Positions 1-8,439 are shown, numbered from the stretch's first letter. The stretch is 64,000 nucleotides of DNA from Achromobacter marplatensis (GCF_002209535.1 NZ_NJIG01000001.1:620001-684000); one strand, 5' to 3'. Notes: generated from the sequence alone by a model not told the origin. Made by a program: numbers and translations.

Positions 1-358
1 TTCGGTACGACTGGACGCTTTCGGCCCCGACCGTCTGCGCGACCCGCAGGTACGCCAGCTGATGCAACGGCTGGAGTTGCGGGCAGACCCTGCGTTTACA
101 GCGGGCTTTCCCCGCATGCGCGCCGCGCGGCTGACGGTCACGACCACCGCCGGGCAGGTGCTTGAACACCATTCCCCGTTTCGCAAGGGTGACCCCGAGT
201 CGCCGTTGTCGGATGCGGACCTTGCCGACAAATTCGACGAACTGGCCGGTCCTGTCCTGGGCCGGGCGCGCGCCCGCGCCTTGCGCGAGAACGTGTGGCG
301 CCTGGACACGATGCCGGTGCGCGCACTGCGCCTGGCCGCCGACATGCCCCGACTTTGA
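1..358 (+). CDS. MmgE/PrpD family protein, C-terminal end (5' partial)
   Basis: The reading frame is open from the left edge of the window, so only about the last 118 residues are visible. The segment around 'PFRKGDPESPLSDADLADKF' resembles the C-terminal part of the MmgE/PrpD family (2-methylcitrate dehydratase-like enzymes and relatives such as cis-aconitate decarboxylase), where a G-x-P-x-x-P-L-s-x-x-x-l-x-x-K-F pattern precedes the end. The catalytic part lies outside the window, so the substrate cannot be named. It ends 21 bases before the ATG of an acyl-CoA synthetase and is on the same strand as that gene and an acyl-CoA dehydrogenase, which fits a three-gene (or longer) CoA-ester degradation operon. 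The family call is by residue pattern only. Confidence 0.7.
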   Translation, partial: SVRLDAFGPDRLRDPQVRQLMQRLELRADPAFTAGFPRMRAARLTVTTTAGQVLEHHSPFRKGDPESPLSDADLADKFDELAGPVLGRARARALRENVWRLDTMPVRALRLAADMPRL

Positions 359-379
359 TTCCCGATCCCTTTGGAACCC

Positions 380-2497
380 ATGACATCCACCGCATCCATG
401 TCCTCTTTTTCTTCCTCCTCTTCCTTCGCCGACGCATTGCTGTCCCCCCGCGCGGTCGCCCTGGTGGGCGCCTCGGGCGACGCGCGCAAGAACACCGCGC
501 GCCCTTTGCGGTTCATGCGCAAGCATGGCTATAGCGGGGCCATCTACCCCATCAACGCCGCCCGGGCCGAGATCCTGGGCGAACGGGCGTATCCATCGCT
601 GGCGGGCCTGCCCGGGCCGGTCGACCACGTTTTCGTGATGATTCCTGGCATTGAAGTAGCGGCGCTGCTGCCGGCTTGTGCCGAAGCCGGCGCGCGGGTC
701 GTGACGGTCTATTCCGACGGGTTCGGTGAAACCGGGCCGGACGGCCAGGCGCGCCAGGCCGCACTGGTGGCGCAGGCGCGCGGGCTGGGCCTGCGCCTGT
801 TGGGACCGAACAGCATCGGCCTGGCCGACCTGCACACCGGCGGGATCCTGTCCGTGAACGCCGCGTTCGAGGCCGACACCCTGTTGCCCGGCGACATCAG
901 CATGGTGTCCCAGAGCGGATCGATGATGGGGTCCTTGCTGTCGCGCGCCGCGGCCCGCGGCTTCGGGTTCGCCAAGTCGGTGTCGGTGGGCAACGAAAGC
1001 GATATCTCCGTCGGCGAGGTGGTCGATGCGCTGGTCGACGACGCGCACACCAAAGTCATCCTGATGTTCCTGGAAACCTTGCGCGACGCGCCGACGCTGG
1101 CCCGGGCGCTGACCCGTGCCCGGGTCCAGGGCAAGCCGGTGGTCGCCTACAAACTGGGCCGGTCCGAACAAGGCGACGCGCTGGCGCAGTCGCATACGGG
1201 GGCCATGGCCGGCAACGACGCGGCAGTCGACGCCTTCTTGATCACGCATGGGGTCATGCGGGTGCGGCATCTGGAGACCTTGTTCGAGATCGCGCCGCTG
1301 GCGTCGCGTTATCGTCGGCCGAGCCGTGCTGCCGCTGCCGTGGCCGAGGGCGCTGCCGCCCGAGTCGCGGTGATCACCACCACGGGCGGTGGCGCTGCCA
1401 CGGTGGTCGACAACCTCGGGCTGCACGGCCTGGCCGCCGTGGCGCCGCCCGCGGATTTCGTGCGGATGATCGCCCAATCCGGCCTGAACATTCGGGAAAC
1501 GCCCGTCATCGACCTGACACTGGCAGCCAGCAGCGCGCAATACAAGATGTTGCTTGAACACCTGCTGCGCGCCGATTGGTGCGATGCCGTCCTGAGCGTG
1601 GTGGGATCCTCGGCGCAGTTCCATCCCGGCCTGGCGGTCAAGCCGCTGTTGGAGGCGGACAAGCCGGACGGCAAACCCCTTGCGGTCTTCCTGGCGCCCG
1701 AGGCCCCGGAATCGCTGGCCTTGCTGCGTGCGGGCGGGATCGCGGCCTTTCGCACGCCTGAGGCCTGCGCCGACGCGCTTTCCGTGTTCTTCGCCGATGC
1801 CGGCCAGCCGCCGGTGGCAGGCACGCCCGTGGCGTGGCCGGACGGCCTGCCGCAACGGGGCATGCTCAGTGAACACGAGTCGGGCGCGCTGTTCCGCAGC
1901 CTGGGCGTGCCGGTCTCGGCCGGCCAACTGCTGACGCCGGACGCGCTGCATCACAGCGTGCCGTATCCGCTGGTGGCCAAGGTCTGCTCGCCGGATCTGG
2001 CCCACAAGACCGAATTGGGCGCTGTCCGTGTCGGCATCGCGGATGGGCAGGCGCTGGCGCTTGCGGCGGGCCAGATGCTGGATGCCGTGCGCCGCCAGGC
2101 GCCCCAGGCACGTATCGACGGCATCCTGGTCCAGCCCATGGAAAGCCGATTGATCGAATTGATCCTGGGCTATCGCCACGATCCGCTGGTGGGCCCCACC
2201 GTGCTGCTGGGTGCAGGCGGCATCGCCGCCGAGCTGTCGCCGGACTTTGCGCTGCGCCTGGCGCCCGTGTCCGTAGATGAAGCCCGCCGCATGATCGTGG
2301 AGGTCCGCCAGACCCGGCTCGTCCGGGGCTTTCGCGGCTTGCCCGAAGGCGATTGCGAAAGTTTGGCCCGCACCATCGCGGCGTTTTCCAGGCTGGCTTG
2401 CCTGGCCGGCGTGCAGGTGGAGGAAGCCGAAATCAACCCCTTGTTTGTCCGCGCCGATGGCGTGGTCGCCGTCGACGGCCTGGTTCGCGTGGCCTGA
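380..2497 (+). CDS. acetate--CoA ligase family protein (NDP-forming acyl-CoA synthetase)
   Basis: Expected to activate a carboxylic acid to its CoA ester with ATP (giving ADP and phosphate), or run in reverse. Domains in order: Rossmann CoA-binding domain (about residues 15-150, 'ALVGASGD'), succinyl-CoA-ligase-like flavodoxin domains (about 155-310, containing 'SHTGAMAGND', whose His matches the phospho-histidine region of this family) and a C-terminal ATP-grasp domain (about 480-705, with 'EINPLFV' near the end). About 705 residues, a normal length for the fused alpha-beta form. ATG at 380 is preferred; a TTG at 371 is in frame, and an ATG at 398 is possible because the first 25 residues are a Ser-rich low-complexity tail. 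It lies 41 bases before the acyl-CoA dehydrogenase gene and likely forms one operon with it. The substrate is not readable from sequence. Confidence 0.88.
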   Translation: MTSTASMSSFSSSSSFADALLSPRAVALVGASGDARKNTARPLRFMRKHGYSGAIYPINAARAEILGERAYPSLAGLPGPVDHVFVMIPGIEVAALLPACAEAGARVVTVYSDGFGETGPDGQARQAALVAQARGLGLRLLGPNSIGLADLHTGGILSVNAAFEADTLLPGDISMVSQSGSMMGSLLSRAAARGFGFAKSVSVGNESDISVGEVVDALVDDAHTKVILMFLETLRDAPTLARALTRARVQGKPVVAYKLGRSEQGDALAQSHTGAMAGNDAAVDAFLITHGVMRVRHLETLFEIAPLASRYRRPSRAAAAVAEGAAARVAVITTTGGGAATVVDNLGLHGLAAVAPPADFVRMIAQSGLNIRETPVIDLTLAASSAQYKMLLEHLLRADWCDAVLSVVGSSAQFHPGLAVKPLLEADKPDGKPLAVFLAPEAPESLALLRAGGIAAFRTPEACADALSVFFADAGQPPVAGTPVAWPDGLPQRGMLSEHESGALFRSLGVPVSAGQLLTPDALHHSVPYPLVAKVCSPDLAHKTELGAVRVGIADGQALALAAGQMLDAVRRQAPQARIDGILVQPMESRLIELILGYRHDPLVGPTVLLGAGGIAAELSPDFALRLAPVSVDEARRMIVEVRQTRLVRGFRGLPEGDCESLARTIAAFSRLACLAGVQVEEAEINPLFVRADGVVAVDGLVRVA

Positions 2498-2538
2498 CCC
2501 TTGCCCATTTTTTCACTCTTGCATCAGGAACTACCTAG

Positions 2539-3690
2539 ATGGACTTCAAGCTGACTCCGGAACAACAGGATTTCCAGACCGCGGTGCGCCGCTTCGCCGA
2601 ACGCGAATTGCGCGACGGCGCCGTCGAACGCGCCCACTCCGACGACTACCCCTGGGATGTGGCCCGCAACATGGCCGGGCAGGGCTTGCTGGGCATCACC
2701 GTGGCGGAACAGGACGGCGGCGTCGGCGGTTCGCTGATGGACGCCGTCATCGCCATCGAAACCGTGGCATCCGTGTGCCCGCGCAGCGCCGACGTGGTGC
2801 AGGCGGGCAACTTCGGCGCTATCCGGGTGCTGGCTGAATACGGCAGCGCACTGCAAAAGCAGAAGTACCTGACCGCGCTGCTGGCCGGCGAAGGCCTGAT
2901 TTCGGTCGGCATGACCGAACCCGATGCGGGCTCGGCTGTCACCGAACTGAAGACCAGCGCCACCCGTGCCGATGGCGGTTGGCGCATCAACGGTACCAAG
3001 ATCTTCACCACCCACGGCCCGCACGCCAGCGTGATCCTGACCTATGTGCGCTTCGGCCCGGGAACGGGCGGCATCGGGTCCGTCCTGATCGACACCAAGG
3101 CCGAGGGTGTGAAACTGGGCAAGCGGTCCGCGTTCATGTCCGGCGAGGAATGGGTCGAGATCTTCTTCGACAACGTGTTCGTGGCCGACGACATGGTCGT
3201 CCTGGGCGAGGGCGGCTTCAAGAAGCAGATCGCCGGCTTCAACGTGGAACGCATCGGCAACACGGCGCGGTCGCTGGCGCTGGGCCGCTATGCCTACGAA
3301 GAAGCGCGCAACTGGGCGATGCAGCGCAAGCAGTTCGGCCGCCTGCTGTGTGAATTCCAGGGGCTGCAATGGAAATTCGCGGATATGCGGATCAAGCTGG
3401 ATGCCGCCCAATTGCTGCTGTACCGGGCGGCCATTGGTGCAGACACCGGGTTCCCGTCGGCCACCGACACGGCCATTGCCAAGGCCTACTGCAACCAGGT
3501 GGGCTTCGACGTGGCCAATGACGCCTTGCAGGTGCTGGGCGGATTGGGCTACAGCCGGGAGTCACTGGTCGAGTACTGCGTGCGCCGGTGCCGCGGATGG
3601 ATGATCGCCGGGGGATCTATCGAGATCCTGAAGAACCGCATCGCCGAAGGCATCTTCGAACGCAGCTTTTCGCAGCGTCCCCCGCGCTGA
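2539..3690 (+). CDS. acyl-CoA dehydrogenase
   Basis: FAD-dependent alpha,beta-desaturation of an acyl-CoA, passing electrons to electron-transfer flavoprotein; cytoplasmic. 383 residues, the usual length. The N-terminal helical domain starts 'MDFKLTPEQQDFQTAVRRF', the beta domain contains 'GMTEPDAGSAV' (FAD/substrate loop), and the C-terminal helical domain contains 'RKQFGRLLCEFQGLQWKFADM' style signature residues and 'QVLGGLGYSRE'. Where medium-chain enzymes have the catalytic Glu (Y-E-G-T) this protein reads I-A-G-G; a Glu in 'NVERIGN' may serve instead, as in isovaleryl-CoA dehydrogenase. AGGA 9 bases before the ATG supports the start. Probably co-transcribed with the acyl-CoA synthetase upstream. 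Confidence 0.93.
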   Translation: MDFKLTPEQQDFQTAVRRFAERELRDGAVERAHSDDYPWDVARNMAGQGLLGITVAEQDGGVGGSLMDAVIAIETVASVCPRSADVVQAGNFGAIRVLAEYGSALQKQKYLTALLAGEGLISVGMTEPDAGSAVTELKTSATRADGGWRINGTKIFTTHGPHASVILTYVRFGPGTGGIGSVLIDTKAEGVKLGKRSAFMSGEEWVEIFFDNVFVADDMVVLGEGGFKKQIAGFNVERIGNTARSLALGRYAYEEARNWAMQRKQFGRLLCEFQGLQWKFADMRIKLDAAQLLLYRAAIGADTGFPSATDTAIAKAYCNQVGFDVANDALQVLGGLGYSRESLVEYCVRRCRGWMIAGGSIEILKNRIAEGIFERSFSQRPPR

Positions 3691-3693
3691 AGG

Positions 3694-4158
3694 TCATTCC
3701 GCGTGCGCCGTCGCCAGGTCAAAGCCCCGGCCGTGGCGCACCATGCCGGCGTGGAAGTCCTTGCTGAGCGCGGCCAGGGTAACGGCGCCGAACCGCTCCA
3801 TCAGCAAGGCTTCGGCGTCTTCGAAGGCGCCGGTCAGCGCCTTGTTCACGGCCGCTTCGACCAGGCAGCCGGGCGCATCGCTACGGTTGCCCATGGCGAA
3901 GATCTCGGGCGACCCCAGCGCTTCATAGATGTCGCGCAGCGTCACGTGGTTGAAATCGCACGAGATCGTCCAGCCGCCGCCATGGCCTTTTTCGGAACGC
4001 ACCAGCCCCTGGTCGCGCAGCCCGGCCATGATGCGGCGGATGACGACGGGGTTGGTCTGCATGACGCGGCCCAGGTCTTCCGACGTCATGGGGCCGGGCG
4101 CCTCGGCCATATGCAGCAGGACATGCAGCACGCCGGAAAGTTTGCTGTCTCTTCTCAT
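3694..4158 (-). CDS. Rrf2 family transcriptional regulator
   Basis: About 154 residues with an N-terminal winged helix ('[14 protein letters not shown] ... [20 protein letters not shown]') and the glycine-rich wing 'KGHGGGW' typical of Rrf2 proteins. The three-cysteine cluster that binds an Fe-S centre in IscR/NsrR is not present; a single Cys occurs in '[11 protein letters not shown]', so this is probably a non-cluster Rrf2 of the YwnA/CymR kind. An alternative ATG lies three codons upstream (4167). Neither start has a clear ribosome site, and both lie inside a perfect inverted repeat, which suggests tight autoregulation or a leaderless message. Its stop is 3 bases from the convergent acyl-CoA dehydrogenase stop. 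Target genes cannot be named. Confidence 0.87.
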   Translation of the reverse strand: MRRDSKLSGVLHVLLHMAEAPGPMTSEDLGRVMQTNPVVIRRIMAGLRDQGLVRSEKGHGGGWTISCDFNHVTLRDIYEALGSPEIFAMGNRSDAPGCLVEAAVNKALTGAFEDAEALLMERFGAVTLAALSKDFHAGMVRHGRGFDLATAHAE

Positions 4159-4182
4159 GCAACGCATGCTATTGCATGAGAA
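4152..4182. promoter_or_regulatory. Perfect inverted repeat over the Rrf2 gene start, likely operator
   Basis: TTCTCATGCAA at 4152-4162 and its exact reverse complement TTGCATGAGAA at 4172-4182 are separated by 9 bases. The repeat covers both possible start codons of the Rrf2 regulator gene. A perfect 11-base dyad at this place is most simply the binding site of the dimeric regulator itself; this is inference from position and symmetry. Confidence 0.6.
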
Positions 4183-4216
4183 GCGCCCCGGTCAAACGGC
4201 GCCGCCCCGTGGACGC

Positions 4217-5092
4217 TCAAGTGCGCCTGGCGGACCAGTTGCCCTTGCCAGCCGCCGTGCCGCTCATGGTCTTGCCGTTGACTTCGCCGGTGTAGCGCAC
4301 GCCGTTGGCGGTGAACGAAATCGCAGTGCCGTTCAGGCGGGCGTCCGAAATGTCGGTGGATCCCAATTTGCCCGACAGCATCTGGTACTGCTGCGTCAGC
4401 TGCAGCGTCTGGCCGTCCACCTCCCATTTGCCTTCGACCTTGGCGGGCACGATCCAGAGCAGCGCGGTGCAGTAGGTGGAGCAATCCTTGGTGACGGTTT
4501 CGGCCGCGTCGGGCTCCCAGTCGCCCATGCGGAATGTATTGGACACCACTCGGGTGCCGGGCGGTAGCTGTAGCAGCGTGGGACGCAGCTTCTCGTTGAT
4601 GGTCGACAGCAGGAACATGGTGATCACGTCTGCCTTGGACAGGTCGGTCTGGAACAGGTCGGCCGCCACAAAGGTGGCGCGGTCCGCGACGCCGGCCCGT
4701 TGCGCGTTGCGGCGCGACAGTTCGACCAGGTCGGGGTTGTATTCGATGCCTTGCGCCGTCAGGCCACGCTGCGCGGCGGTGATCACGGTGCGGCCATCGC
4801 CGGAACCCAGGTCCATCAGCCGGTCCTTCGGCGTGACCTTGGCCATGTCCAGCATCTTGTCCACCAGCGTCTGTGGCGTCGGCACCCAGATCACGTCCTT
4901 GCCGTCCTGGCCGACGTCCGGCACGTATTCCTCTTGGGTGCCTGCCGCGGCGGCAGGCTTTGCCGCAGGTTGGGCGGTGGCGATGGCCGCGTAAGCCAGG
5001 GACAGCGCCATGGCGGTGGCCACTACGATGGCCCGGCGCCTGGGCAAGCGCGAAAGGCGGCCGGCGACTAGGGGTTGAGTCGAGGGTTGCAT
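4217..5092 (-). CDS. exported class I SAM-methyltransferase-like protein
   Basis: 291 residues. The N-terminus (RLPRRR followed by a hydrophobic stretch, residues about 20-40, ending A-T-A-Q) looks like a cleavable signal peptide. The mature part has a class I methyltransferase fold: motif I 'DLGSGDG' at residues 94-100, acidic 'GIEYNPDLVELS' (ribose-binding position) and 'FVAADLF'. A C-terminal extension of roughly 85 residues ('KVEGKWEVDGQTLQLTQQYQ') is rich in beta-type alternation. AAGGAG upstream of the ATG at 5092 supports this start. Family members with this architecture exist, but a SAM enzyme in the periplasm is hard to explain, so the activity is uncertain. It lies 74 bases after the APC permease gene on the same strand. 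Confidence 0.75.
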   Translation of the reverse strand: MQPSTQPLVAGRLSRLPRRRAIVVATAMALSLAYAAIATAQPAAKPAAAAGTQEEYVPDVGQDGKDVIWVPTPQTLVDKMLDMAKVTPKDRLMDLGSGDGRTVITAAQRGLTAQGIEYNPDLVELSRRNAQRAGVADRATFVAADLFQTDLSKADVITMFLLSTINEKLRPTLLQLPPGTRVVSNTFRMGDWEPDAAETVTKDCSTYCTALLWIVPAKVEGKWEVDGQTLQLTQQYQMLSGKLGSTDISDARLNGTAISFTANGVRYTGEVNGKTMSGTAAGKGNWSARRT

Positions 5093-5166
5093 GGTGGGCT
5101 CTCCTTGTAGGTCAACAGCTGGGAACGAACCGCGGGCGTGGCAGCGCCCGCCAGGAAAAACATGCG

Positions 5167-6537
5167 TCAGCCCGACATCCCGGCAGGCTTGAGTAGACGC
5201 AGCATGGGGATGCCGGCTGCCAGGACGGCCAGACCGATCAAGGCGCCGGCGCCCGCATAGACCGCGCTGGAATAGACCAGGCCGGCGCAGGTTATCCCCA
5301 GCAGCAGCGGGGGAAGGGGATAGAGCGGCACGCGGAACGGCCGCGGCCGCTCGGGATCCAGCTGCCGCAGGCGCCACACCGATGCTGCCACCAGCAGCAT
5401 GAAGATCCAGAACACGGGCGCGGTGTACGCCACCAGCGTCTGCACGCTGTTCTGGCTGAACGCGCCCAGGGCCACCAGCACCAGCGTGATCGCGCCTTGG
5501 GCCAGCAGCGCGGCGACCGGCGTTTCCTTGCGGGCGCTCCAGCCCGCCAGCGCGTGCAGGCGCGGCACATCGCGGCCCAAGGCGTAATAGACGCGAGCGC
5601 CGGTGATGATGGTGCCGTTGATGGTGCTGAGCGCGGTGGCGCAAATGGTCAGGCTGAGCAGCGCGGCGGCATAGGGGCCGGCCGCCAGCTGCATGACGTC
5701 GGCGCCCAGCGCGGGGGTATCGCGCAGGCCTTGCAGGCCGAAGATCTCCAGCAGCGCAAGGTTCGTCAGCACGTAGGCGCCCGTCACGATGACCGTGCCG
5801 ATCAGCAGCACCCGGCTCATGTTGCGGCCGGGATCGCGCAGTTCACCGCTAAGGTAAGCGGCTTCGTTCCATCCGCCGTAGGTCAGCAGCACGAATACCA
5901 TGCCCATGCCCATCAGGCCGGCCGGGCTGCCGACAAGCGGGGTGGGTGTGGCGGCGGCGGCCGCGGTGTCGCCCGAGGCGGTCAGGCTGGCGACCAGGAC
6001 TGCCGCCAGCGCCCCGAGGGTCAACACGGTGAACACCCATTGCAGCCGTTTGGAATAGCGCGTGCCCACGATATTCAGCGCTGTCAGGGCGGCGACCGAG
6101 ATCGCGGCGTGCGCCGCCGGGCCATAGGTACCCAGCGGCATCAGCCGCTGCGCATAATCGCCGTAAATATAGGCGACCACAGCGATCGCGCCGGTCTGGA
6201 TCACCGTACATCGGGCCCAGGCAAACATCAGGCCGACGCGCGGGCCCCATGCCCGGGTCAGGTACAGGTATTCGCCGCCCGCACCGGGATAGGCCGAGCC
6301 CAGTTCCGCATAGCACAGGGCGCCGACCAGCATCACCAGGCCGCCCGCGCACCACAGCGCGATATACATGGCTTCGGAACCCGCGTGTTGCGCGACCAGC
6401 GGCGGAAACCCGAAGATGCCGATGCCGATCACGACCCCGACCAATACGACGATGGCGTCCATCACCGATAACCCCGGTTGCGCCTCGTCAAGCATACGGG
6501 TCGGTATCGCGGCGGTGCGCGGACGGATCAGTGTCAT
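5167..6537 (-). CDS. APC family permease (amino acid/polyamine transporter)
   Basis: 456 residues with about 12 hydrophobic segments, an inner-membrane carrier. The start of TM1, 'VVLVGVVIGIGIFGFPP', carries the G-x-G-I-F signature of the APC superfamily that lies at the substrate site, and 'YAELGSAYPGAGGEYLYL' is the conserved TM2-TM3 segment. Closest in style to the YfnA/LAT-like group of amino acid carriers. The substrate cannot be deduced. It is followed by the exported methyltransferase-like gene, and the two probably share a transcript that starts in the AT-rich gap upstream. Confidence 0.9.
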   Translation of the reverse strand: MTLIRPRTAAIPTRMLDEAQPGLSVMDAIVVLVGVVIGIGIFGFPPLVAQHAGSEAMYIALWCAGGLVMLVGALCYAELGSAYPGAGGEYLYLTRAWGPRVGLMFAWARCTVIQTGAIAVVAYIYGDYAQRLMPLGTYGPAAHAAISVAALTALNIVGTRYSKRLQWVFTVLTLGALAAVLVASLTASGDTAAAAATPTPLVGSPAGLMGMGMVFVLLTYGGWNEAAYLSGELRDPGRNMSRVLLIGTVIVTGAYVLTNLALLEIFGLQGLRDTPALGADVMQLAAGPYAAALLSLTICATALSTINGTIITGARVYYALGRDVPRLHALAGWSARKETPVAALLAQGAITLVLVALGAFSQNSVQTLVAYTAPVFWIFMLLVAASVWRLRQLDPERPRPFRVPLYPLPPLLLGITCAGLVYSSAVYAGAGALIGLAVLAAGIPMLRLLKPAGMSG

Positions 6538-6806
6538 GGGGGCTCTCGGAGGGGCGGCGGGAGACAGGTGCGGCGCGTGCCGGAGAAGGCGCCTGACGAT
6601 AACCTGAACAATTAGCGACCGTTACGAAAGCAAGAAAGTTTCTTCGGGTTTTCCCCAAAAAGACGATGCATTCGTGCAAAGGCGCCGAATAGCATCGTCT
6701 ACATAGCTTTAAGATGACTCAGTAAGTTATTGATATATAACTATTAAAAATCCATATTAAAGTGATTTAGTTAAAGTAATTTCTTAAGAAGAGCGCCGCG
6801 ATTTTT
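6538..6806. other. AT-rich intergenic region between APC permease and DUF1185 gene
   Basis: No gene is seen. It is clearly lower in GC than its surroundings, especially 6700-6800. It holds the hairpin at 6661-6700 and a second symmetric element, AGTTAT at 6725-6730 with ATAACT at 6737-6742. It must contain the promoter of the APC permease unit (minus strand). A small RNA encoded on the minus strand between about 6800 and 6661 is possible but not shown. Confidence 0.5.
6661..6700 (-). terminator. Strong hairpin with T run, probable terminator of the 9348-6807 operon
   Basis: AGACGATGC (6661-6669) pairs perfectly with GCATCGTCT (6692-6700), and ATTCG (6670-6674) pairs with CGAAT (6686-6690). 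This gives a 14-pair stem with one bulged A and an 11-base loop. Read on the minus strand the stem is followed by five T residues, then GGGG. It lies about 107 bases after the stop of the DUF1185 gene. Confidence 0.6.
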
Positions 6807-7385
6807 TTATCGCTGACCGTCATGAACCGAGACGGCGTCCTTCGTCAGACCCCCTAATCGGGAATGCACGCGGCCCCCCGTGCCCATCACCAGCGCGAAC
6901 AGGATTTCGCCCGCACGCGGCGCATCCTGAATGCCGATTTCGATGCTGTTGAAGTGACTGCGCACGTACGACGCATGGATGTAATGCACCGGCACCATGA
7001 GGCGATAGCCGGCCACCGCAACGGCCTTCACCGCGGGCACCATCGCCTTGGGTTCGCCCAGCACCGTGCGCATCGCCCAGCCACCGGCTTCATGCCAGAC
7101 GGCGCCATGCTCCATCTCGCCATCCAGGCCGACGATGACGGCCTTGCTGTAGACCTCGATGTTGTCCTTGCCCAGCGTGTCCACCAGCTCGGTGGCCAGC
7201 AACGTGCCCAACGAGCGCAACTCAGCCATGAACGGCATCAGGTCCGGTTCGTAGCGCCCTGCGTAGGGGTTCTTGATGACGGCGCACGAGGCGGCCAGCT
7301 TCAGCGGCTGGGCCGGCGCGGGGCCGTTTTCGTGGAAAGTGGTTTCAACAATCAGGCAACGCTTGCGGATTTCAATCAACGACAT
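6807..7385 (-). CDS. amino acid synthesis family protein (DUF1185)
   Basis: 192 residues, matching the usual size of the AA_synth/DUF1185 family (PF06684). Recognised by 'VGLDGEMEHGAVWHEAGG' in the middle and 'GYRLMVPVHYIHASYVRSHF' later. No signal peptide or membrane segment, so probably cytoplasmic. The biochemical function of the family is not established; despite its name it is often found in catabolic operons with transporters. The ATG at 7385 is chosen because the protein starts with the family-typical 'MSLIEIRKR', with GAGA a few bases upstream. It lies 32 bases after the Bug receptor gene and is the last gene of the operon. Confidence 0.82.
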   Translation of the reverse strand: MSLIEIRKRCLIVETTFHENGPAPAQPLKLAASCAVIKNPYAGRYEPDLMPFMAELRSLGTLLATELVDTLGKDNIEVYSKAVIVGLDGEMEHGAVWHEAGGWAMRTVLGEPKAMVPAVKAVAVAGYRLMVPVHYIHASYVRSHFNSIEIGIQDAPRAGEILFALVMGTGGRVHSRLGGLTKDAVSVHDGQR

Positions 7386-7417
7386 GGAAGTCTCGTTACG
7401 TAGAGGGAATGAAGGGG

Positions 7418-8383
7418 TCATTGCGGGGGTATGCCGGTTTCCTTGACGATCGCGGCCCATTTGTCGATCTCGGCCACGACGAAGGCGCCGAACTCGGCCG
7501 GGCTTTGCGTCTTCACGGTCAGCCCCTGGCGCGCATAGGTTTCCTGCAGTTCCTTGTTGGCCAGGGCAATATCCAGGGAACGGGCCAAGCGGTCGGCCAC
7601 GGGCTGGGGCAAGCCTGCCGGCCCCATCAGCCCGAACCAGACCGTCAGGTTGAAACCGGGGGCGCCGGATTCGTTCAAGGTGGGAATGTCGGGCGCCAGC
7701 GGGAAGCGGTCGGGCGTACTGACGCCGTACGTCTTGACCTTGCCGGCGCGGGCTTGCTGCAGGCCGTTGGCCAGGTCCGTGAACGTCAGGTCGACGGTGC
7801 CGCCGATGACGTCGGTCAGCGCTTGGGGGCCGCCGCGGTACGGGACGGCGGTGACGGTGATGTCGCCCATGGCGGCGAGCTTGGCGCCGAATACCTGGGC
7901 GCTGCCCGATCCGTAGGCGTAGGTGAGCTTGCCGGGATGTTGGCGGCCATAGGTGAACAGCTCGCCCACGTTGGCGCCTGCCGTCTTGGGCGAGCCCACC
8001 AGCAGATACGGCGTTTCCGCGACCGCGCCGATGGGCGCAAGGTCTTTCGCCGGGTTGTAGGGCAGGTCCTTGAACAGGCTGACGCCGCTGGCGGCGGTAG
8101 AGACGCCCACCACCACCAGCGTATAGCCGTCGGGTTTCGCCCGCGCCACGTCGTGGGTGCCGATGATGCCGTTGGCGCCGGGCTTGTTTTCCACGACCAC
8201 GGGCTGGCCCAGGTCGGTGGCCATATGCTTGCCCAGGCTGCGCGCCACCACGTCGGTGATGCTGCCGGGCGGGAAGGGGACGACCATCCGGATCGGGTGG
8301 TCGGGAAAAGAAGGGGCCGCCAGCGCTGAGGCGGCGGCGGTCAGCCCCAGCGCCAGGGCGATGGAGGTGGCGGTTCTGTGCAT
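7418..8383 (-). CDS. Bug family tripartite tricarboxylate transporter substrate-binding protein
   Basis: 321 residues with a signal peptide (about residues 1-22, cleaved after A-S-A-L-A). The mature start 'FPDHPIRMVVPFPPGSITDVVAR' and 'VVVENKPGANGIIG' are hallmarks of the Bug (TctC) receptors that bind carboxylates or related small molecules in the periplasm. 'AAVPYRGGPQALTDVIGG' style residues around 170-190 also fit. No TctA/TctB membrane genes are nearby, which is common for the expanded Bug family. GGGAG 8 bases before the ATG at 8383 fixes the start. Co-transcribed with the oxidoreductase upstream and DUF1185 gene downstream; the ligand is unknown. Confidence 0.93.
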   Translation of the reverse strand: MHRTATSIALALGLTAAASALAAPSFPDHPIRMVVPFPPGSITDVVARSLGKHMATDLGQPVVVENKPGANGIIGTHDVARAKPDGYTLVVVGVSTAASGVSLFKDLPYNPAKDLAPIGAVAETPYLLVGSPKTAGANVGELFTYGRQHPGKLTYAYGSGSAQVFGAKLAAMGDITVTAVPYRGGPQALTDVIGGTVDLTFTDLANGLQQARAGKVKTYGVSTPDRFPLAPDIPTLNESGAPGFNLTVWFGLMGPAGLPQPVADRLARSLDIALANKELQETYARQGLTVKTQSPAEFGAFVVAEIDKWAAIVKETGIPPQ

Positions 8384-8439
8384 GGTGTTTGTCTCCCTTA
8401 TGGCGGATGTGCCTTTGTTATAGGGGTGTTGCTGCGCGT

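Noticed and set aside
4217-5644. Longer reading of the methyltransferase-like gene starting at 5644
   Set aside because: The extra N-terminal part overlaps the APC permease in another frame; a ribosome site and signal peptide fit the start at 5092.
6725-6765. Plus-strand promoter (TTGATA about 6729, CATATT about 6752) in the AT-rich gap
   Set aside because: It would read antisense into the DUF1185 gene with no gene downstream; such matches are expected by chance in AT-rich DNA.
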